This document shows, piece by piece, positions 12,578-17,375 of a DNA stretch of 17,375 nucleotides; the stretch's first letter is position 1; every line of letters starts with the position of its first letter. The notes under the pieces were generated by a model that did no database searches, was not told the origin of the DNA, and worked only from the letters and a program-made list of their open reading frames with translations. The translations under genes were made by a program, and so were the position numbers. Location: positions 1-17,375 of the forward strand of contig DASVEG010000285.1 in NCBI GenBank assembly GCA_036380695.1. The letters are read 5' to 3'. Origin of the DNA: DASVEG01 sp036380695. Lineage in GTDB: Bacteria > Actinomycetota > Acidimicrobiia > Acidimicrobiales > CADCTF01.

Positions 12578-15277
12578 TTGTCCCCGCGTTCGGAAGCCGA
12601 CCTCTCGTGGGCCGCAGTAGACGTCTTGCTCGCCGACGGCGGCGTCGCGCATCTCCGCCCGATCCAGCCGGATGACGCCGACGCCCTCGTCGCGTTCCAC
12701 GAGCGGCTCTCTCCGGAGACGCGCTACTTCCGGTTCTTCAGCTACCACCCGGAGCTGTCGCCGAAGGAAGTCGACTACTTCACCCATGTCGACTACGAAC
12801 GCCGGCTCGCGCTCGTCCTCGAGCTCCGCGGCGCGCTGATCGCGGTCGGCCGGTACGACGCGGACGCTGAGCTCGACTCGGCCGAGGTCGCGTTCGTCGT
12901 GTCGGACGACCACCAAGGGCGGGGCGTCGGGACGCTGCTTCTCGAGTATCTCGCCTTGGCCGCGCGGAAGGTCGGGATCTCACACTTCTTCGCGGACACG
13001 CTCGCGAGCAATCAACGCATGCTTCGCGTGTTCCGCGAGGCTGGCTACACGGTCACGTCGCGGACGGAGGACGGCGTCGTCCGCGTCGAGTTCGCGCTCC
13101 TGCCAACGCCCCAGTCGATAGCCGTGATCGAGGAGCGAGAGCACCGGTCGGAGGCCGCTTCCATTGCCCGGCTGCTGCGACCCGAGTCGGTCGCGGTGAT
13201 CGGCGCGAGCCGCACGCCCGGTTCGATCGGCCATGAGCTGTTCGCGAACATCCTGCGCCACGGCTACGGGGGTGTCGTCTACCCGGTCAATCCGTCCGCC
13301 GCGGCCGTCGCTGGCGTTCGGGCGTGGCCATCGGTTCGCGACGTGCCTGGCGACGTCGACCTCGCGGTCATCGCCGTGCCGGCCAGCGCGGCGGAGGCGG
13401 TCGTCGCCGACTGCGCGGACAAGAACGTGAAGGGACTGTTGATCATCACCGGCGGGTTCGCCGAGGTGGGAGCAGAGGGTGGGCAACGCGAGATCCGGCT
13501 GCTGCATCTGGCGCGTGCTGCCGGCATGCGCGTCATCGGCCCCAACTGCATCGGCGTGGTCAACTCCGATCCCGCGGTTCACCTGAACGCCACGTTCGCT
13601 GCCGTGGCGCCTGTCGCCGGAAGGGTGGGCTTCTTGTCGCAGTCGGGCGCGCTCGGGATCGAGGTGTTGAGCGCTGCGTCCGAGTCGGGAGTCGGCGTCT
13701 CGTCGTTCGTCTCGGTCGGCAACAAGGCCGACGTGAGCGGCAACGACCTGCTCCAGTATTGGGAGGACGACGAGAACACCGACGTCGTGCTCCTCTATCT
13801 CGAGTCGTTCGGCAACCCCCGCAAGTTCGGTCGGCTCGCCCGGCGGATCTCGCGCAAGAAGCCCATCGTGGTGGTGAAGAGCGGCCGCTCGACCGTGGGC
13901 CAGCGCGCGGCGTCTTCGCACACCGCCGCCTTGGCGAGCTCAGACCGAGCCGTCGACGCGCTCTTCCGGCATACCGGTGTCATCCGCGTGAGGTCTGTAC
14001 GCGAGATGCTCAACGTCGCGCAGCTTCTCGTGGCCCAGCCGCTACCACGCGGCAGGCGAGTCGCGATCCTCGGCAACAGCGGTGGCCCTGGCATCCTCGC
14101 CGCCGACGAATGCGACTCGGCGCAACTCCAGGTGAACGAGCTCACCGACAGCACTCGCTCAACTCTGGAGGGGATCGTGCCGCCGAGCTCGGCCGTTGCG
14201 AACCCGATCGACATGACAGCTGCTGCCGGCCCGGCGCAGTACCGCGCCGCGCTCCGGTTGCTGCTCGACAGCGACGAGGTCGACGCCGTCGTCGTCATCT
14301 TCACGCCGACGGTTGTCGCGAGCGCGGATCAGATCGCCGCCGTCCTCGCGGACGCCGCGCGAGGTGCGGACAAGCCGGTCGTGGTCAATTTCCTCGCGAC
14401 GCCCGATCGCCCGCACGCGCTCAGCAGTGAAGGGGTCACGTTGCCGTGGTACCGGACCATCGAGGATGCGGTGGGCGCGCTCGGGGCGACCGCGCGGTAC
14501 GGCGAATGGAGAGCTCGCCCTGCAGGCGCCCGTCCAGAACCGGACGCGGAGCAGCGGGCCGCCGTGTCGACGCTGACCGCGTCCGTGCTCGCCTCGTCGC
14601 CATCGGGGCGCTGGCTCACGCAAGCCGAAGTCGACCGTGTGCTGGACGCCTACGGCATCGCGCGGTTGCCGTCGGAGGAGGCGGCAGACGTCGAGGGCGC
14701 CATCGCGGCCGCGGGGCGGCTCGGGTATCCGGTCGCGCTCAAGGCGGCTGGGGCCGACATCCTGCACAAGACCGACATCGGTGGTGTCGCCCTCGATCTC
14801 GCGTCCGGCACCGAGGTCGCCGACGCGTTCACACGGATGAGCTCGACGATCGGGCCCTCCATGACCGGCGCCGTCATTCAGCGCATGGCCCGGCCCGGCG
14901 TGGAGACGATCGTCGGCCTGACGCAGGATCCGTCCTTCGGCCCCATCGTGATGTTCGGGCTCGGCGGCGTGGCGGCCGAGTTGTTGGGAGACGTCGCGTT
15001 CCGGGTAGCTCCGCTCACCGACATCGACGCCGACGAGCTCATCCGCGAGCCGCGGTCGTCGCGACTCCTGTTCGGTTATCGAGGCGCCGCTCCGGCAGAC
15101 GTGTCCTCCCTTGCGACGGTGCTTCTGCGGGTGGGCCTACTGGCCGCGGAGCACCCGCACATCGCGGAGCTCGACCTCAACCCCGTGCGCGCCTCGGATC
15201 GCGGCGCGGTCGCGCTCGACGCTCGCATCCGCGTCGCTCCCGCCGACCCACCTGTCGACGCGCGCCGGCTGCGCTGA
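12578..15277 (+). CDS. GNAT acetyltransferase fused to ADP-forming acyl-CoA synthetase (Pat-like)
   Basis: An 899-residue fusion. Residues 20-175 are a GNAT acetyltransferase domain with the acetyl-CoA loop QGRGVG (113-118). Residues 195-330 are a CoA-binding domain (SVAVIGASRTPGSIG, GPNCIG). Residues 345-640 are succinyl-CoA-ligase-like (GFLSQSGALG), with His448 in SSHTAALAS at the place of the phosphohistidine of ADP-forming acetyl-CoA synthetases. Residues 670-890 are an ATP-grasp domain (VALKAAGADILHKTDIGGV, MFGLGGVAAELL, ELDLNPV). The N-terminal position of the GNAT domain is the order known for Streptomyces lividans PatA; Salmonella Pat has it at the C-terminus. Such enzymes acetylate lysines of acyl-CoA synthetases; the retained histidine means ligase activity cannot be excluded. 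The TTG start at 12578 follows from the domain start, but has no good ribosome binding site. It lies 46 bp after the oxidase gene. Confidence 0.93.
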   Translation: MSPRSEADLSWAAVDVLLADGGVAHLRPIQPDDADALVAFHERLSPETRYFRFFSYHPELSPKEVDYFTHVDYERRLALVLELRGALIAVGRYDADAELDSAEVAFVVSDDHQGRGVGTLLLEYLALAARKVGISHFFADTLASNQRMLRVFREAGYTVTSRTEDGVVRVEFALLPTPQSIAVIEEREHRSEAASIARLLRPESVAVIGASRTPGSIGHELFANILRHGYGGVVYPVNPSAAAVAGVRAWPSVRDVPGDVDLAVIAVPASAAEAVVADCADKNVKGLLIITGGFAEVGAEGGQREIRLLHLARAAGMRVIGPNCIGVVNSDPAVHLNATFAAVAPVAGRVGFLSQSGALGIEVLSAASESGVGVSSFVSVGNKADVSGNDLLQYWEDDENTDVVLLYLESFGNPRKFGRLARRISRKKPIVVVKSGRSTVGQRAASSHTAALASSDRAVDALFRHTGVIRVRSVREMLNVAQLLVAQPLPRGRRVAILGNSGGPGILAADECDSAQLQVNELTDSTRSTLEGIVPPSSAVANPIDMTAAAGPAQYRAALRLLLDSDEVDAVVVIFTPTVVASADQIAAVLADAARGADKPVVVNFLATPDRPHALSSEGVTLPWYRTIEDAVGALGATARYGEWRARPAGARPEPDAEQRAAVSTLTASVLASSPSGRWLTQAEVDRVLDAYGIARLPSEEAADVEGAIAAAGRLGYPVALKAAGADILHKTDIGGVALDLASGTEVADAFTRMSSTIGPSMTGAVIQRMARPGVETIVGLTQDPSFGPIVMFGLGGVAAELLGDVAFRVAPLTDIDADELIREPRSSRLLFGYRGAAPADVSSLATVLLRVGLLAAEHPHIAELDLNPVRASDRGAVALDARIRVAPADPPVDARRLR

Positions 15278-15283
15278 CTGCCT

Positions 15284-15298
15284 GCTCGCGCGCCGAGC
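15284..15298 (+). terminator. Short hairpin after the GNAT/acyl-CoA synthetase gene
   Basis: GCTCG and CGAGC flank a 5-nt loop, 6 nt after the stop codon at 15277. There is no T-run, so it is a weak candidate. Confidence 0.25.
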
Positions 15299-15331
15299 GT
15301 GCGCCGCTTCGCGACGGCCGGCCGGGGGCGG

Positions 15332-15337
15332 TAGAAT
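15332..15337 (+). promoter_or_regulatory. Candidate -10 box of the HelD-like gene
   Basis: TAGAAT matches the TANNNT -10 pattern and stands out in a very GC-rich gap (15278-15457). No convincing -35 is visible about 17 bp upstream. It would give a leader of roughly 110 nt before the TTG start at 15458; that leader contains the inverted repeat GCTTG-C-CAAGC (15384-15394). Confidence 0.4.
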
Positions 15338-15446
15338 GAAACGAGAGCCCACGATTTCGCCGCCGGAATCGGCCGCGAAGAAGTGCTTGCCAAGCCTCTC
15401 TTCGAGGAGTACTCCTCCCCATTCGCGCCGTCGTCGCGGCGCCGTT

Positions 15447-15452
15447 GGGAGG
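15447..15452 (+). promoter_or_regulatory. Ribosome binding site deciding the TTG start of the HelD-like gene
   Basis: GGGAGG lies 5 nt before the TTG at 15458, an ideal spacing. The alternative in-frame GTG at 15383 is preceded only by AAGAA and would add 25 residues without similarity to the family. Confidence 0.65.
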
Positions 15453-15457
15453 ACCCG

Positions 15458-17375
15458 TTGGCAGATCGCCGCGAGCTCGCGCTCGAACAAGCCCACGTCA
15501 GCCGCGCCTATGACCGGCTGGAATTGCGCCGCCGGATGGCGTCCGAGCAGTCACCGCTTCCCGTCAACGACTCGGCCGGCGCGGCACTCGCGCGTGACGA
15601 GCTGGCTGCCATCAGGGCGCGCCGGATCGAGGAGCTGAAGCTCGGCGACGCCCCGCTGTGCTTCGGCCGCATCGACCAGGACACCGGAGAGTCCTGGCAC
15701 ATCGGGCGCTTGGCGGTCGACGACGAGGCCGGCGACCCGCTCGTCGTCGATTGGCGCGCACCGGTGGCGGCACCGTTCTACCGAGCAGTGCGCAGCGACG
15801 CGATGGGCGTCGTCCGCAGGAGGCACCTCCGGTGCCGAGCGTCGACCGTGCTCGAGCTCGACGACGAGCTGTTCCACGACGATCTGCAGGGCGGCGGAGG
15901 CGACGACGTCGTCGTGGTCGGTGAAGCCGCGCTCCTCCGCGCCGTCCAGCGGAAGCGGACCGGTCGGATGGGCGACATCGTCGCGACCATCCAGCGCGCG
16001 CAGGACGAAGTCATCCGCGCGCCGCTCGACCAGACCCTCGTCGTGCAGGGCGGCCCCGGCACCGGGAAGACGGCCGTTGCCCTGCACCGGATCGCGTACC
16101 TGCTCTACACCCACCGCGAGGCGCTCGAGTCGAAGGGTGTCCTGGTGATCGGGCCGAACGAGATCTTCCTCCGCTACATCGAGCGCGTGCTGCCGTCGCT
16201 CGGTGAGCAGGGGACGACGCTCACGACCGCCGCCGCGCTGTTTGCCGGCCAGCGAGCCGTCCGCATCGAAGCGCACGGGTCGGCGCGGTTGAAGGGAGAC
16301 GTGCGCATGGTCGATGTGCTGGCCCGCGCGCTGGCGAGCCGGCAACGCCGCCTGAAGGCCGCGGTCGTCGTTCCGTTCGGCGCGCACCGCCTGCGATTCG
16401 GCGTTCGCGCGTCCGAGCAGATCGTGGAGCACGCTCGATCGGCGACGGGCTCGCACAACCACCGGCGCACCAAGGTCGAGCACCTCCTCGTCGCCCACCT
16501 CCATCGCGTCTACCTGCGATCCGTGGAGCGAGCGCGCACCGCGGGCAAGGCGCCGAGCCCGGCGCTCGATCGCGACGAATTCCGTGAGGCCGCGCTGGGG
16601 CAGGCGGCAGTTCGGCGGCTGCTCGACCGGCTGTGGCCGGTGCTCACGCCCGAGCAGTTCGTGGGTGACCTGCTGTCCCACCCTGCACTGCTTCGGGAAG
16701 CGGCGGACGGCATCTTGTCCGCGACGGAGCAGGAAGCAGTCTTGGCGGCGACCGACGTGCACGCATGGAGCGATGCCGACGTCGCGTTGCTCGACGAGGC
16801 GGGCGTGCTCCTCGGCGCCGTGCCGCGACGCAAGCGTCGCGTCGCGCCGGTGGAGGACCGCGACTGGATGGCGGACCGCGTGCTCGAGGGCGTCGCCGCC
16901 GACGCCGAACATCTCGTTGAGCGCGAGCCTGGCGGCCGACATCAGGGAGCGCATCCTCAACGACGAGGTGGCGAAGCCCGACGCCCGCCCTGGCCCCGTG
17001 CGCACCACGTACGGCTATGTCGTCGTCGACGAGGCGCAGGACCTGTCGCCCATGCAGTGGCGCATGGTCGCTCGCCGGTGCCCTTCGGGGTCGATGACGC
17101 TCGTCGGCGACCTCGACCAGGCGAGCGGCGGGTGGAGGCTGACGTGGGACGAGGTGCTCCGCGTTGCTGCACCCGATGCGCCCGCCGGTGGCCAGCACGT
17201 CGCCGAGCTGACCGTGAACTACCGAACTCCAGCCGAGGTCATGGCCCTCGCGTCACGCGTGCTCGCGGCGGCGAGGTCCGGACCGCCCGCACCGGTCGCC
17301 GTTCGCGAGTCGGGCAACGCGCCGACGTTCGAGTCGGTCAAGTCCGTTGACGTTGCCGTCGCGGCTGCACGCGCC
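15458..17375 (+). CDS. HelD-like superfamily 1 helicase (frameshifted near 16880-16908; runs off right edge)
   Basis: The gene encodes an RNA-polymerase-associated ATPase of the HelD/HelR group, related to UvrD/Rep helicases. The first frame gives an N-terminal helical part (LALEQAHVSRAYDRLELRR), the segment DPLVVDWRAPVAAPFYRA (93-110) usual in HelD, Walker A GGPGTGKT (198-205) and VLVIGPNEIFLRYIERVLPS. It stays coding-like to DRDWMADRVLEG (about 16890). From about 16908 the coding signal continues one frame over: RTTYGYVVVDEAQDLSPMQW (motif II), SMTLVGDLDQASG (motif III) and LTVNYRTPAEV (motif IV), open to the window end. The original frame then becomes arginine-rich noise and stops at 17350. 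So one base is extra or two are missing near 16880-16908, by mutation or assembly error. In Mycobacterium and Streptomyces, HelR removes stalled or rifamycin-bound polymerase; whether this protein does so is unknown. Confidence 0.85.

Noticed and set aside
11370..12620. 416-codon Arg-rich plus-strand frame inside the oxidase gene
   Set aside because: Off-frame reading of the oxidase; every copper motif is in the other frame.
15551..17008. 485-codon minus-strand open frame opposite the HelD-like gene
   Set aside because: Antisense shadow without motifs; the plus strand carries helicase motifs.

Overview
The window is very GC-rich, densely coding, and uses GTG and TTG starts freely. Its gene families (BTAD/AfsR-type ATPase regulator, acyl-CoA synthetase with an N-terminal GNAT domain, HelD-like helicase, DUF3703) point to a member of the Actinomycetota. 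A deep-branching lineage such as Acidimicrobiia or Thermoleophilia is possible, but the sequence alone does not settle the class. I see no rRNA, tRNA, CRISPR array, insertion sequence or phage gene; it reads as an ordinary chromosomal segment. Many long open frames on the opposite strand are by-products of the high GC content and were left out.

Layout. (1) 1-1339, minus strand: a secreted lipase-like alpha/beta hydrolase whose C-terminus lies beyond the left edge. (2) 1498-2832, plus: a soluble PAS-GAF-GGDEF diguanylate cyclase, divergent from the lipase. (3) 2906 to about 3560, plus: a broken gene whose coding signal changes reading frame at least three times. (4) 5525-3711, minus: three genes reading leftwards, namely a single-domain rhodanese, a small lipoprotein and a DJ-1/PfpI protein of the isonitrile-hydratase type. 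(5) 5640-12531, plus: a tight series starting with a 979-residue BTAD/ATPase/TPR regulator, then an SRPBCC protein, a DUF3703 protein, a membrane-anchored alpha/beta hydrolase and a multicopper oxidase. Two start/stop overlaps of the ATGA type and one 1-nt gap occur here. (6) 12578-15277: a GNAT/ADP-forming acyl-CoA synthetase fusion. (7) 15458 to the right edge: a HelD-like superfamily 1 helicase with a frameshift near 16880-16908.

How the genes may work together. The regulator overlaps the SRPBCC gene and stands divergent from the rhodanese gene, so it is the natural candidate to control one or both units (inference). The plus-strand series ends in a copper enzyme that carries an inserted CPMHP...CPKCGM metal-binding module and has no visible export signal. 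That makes metal or copper handling the most plausible theme for DUF3703-hydrolase-oxidase, though no substrate can be read from the sequence. The DJ-1/PfpI protein and the rhodanese raise a speculative link to isonitrile, cyanide or sulfur chemistry.

Two separate places (about 3000-3400 and about 16900) show frame changes between otherwise good coding stretches. Either these two genes are decaying or the assembly has indels there; reads are needed to decide.
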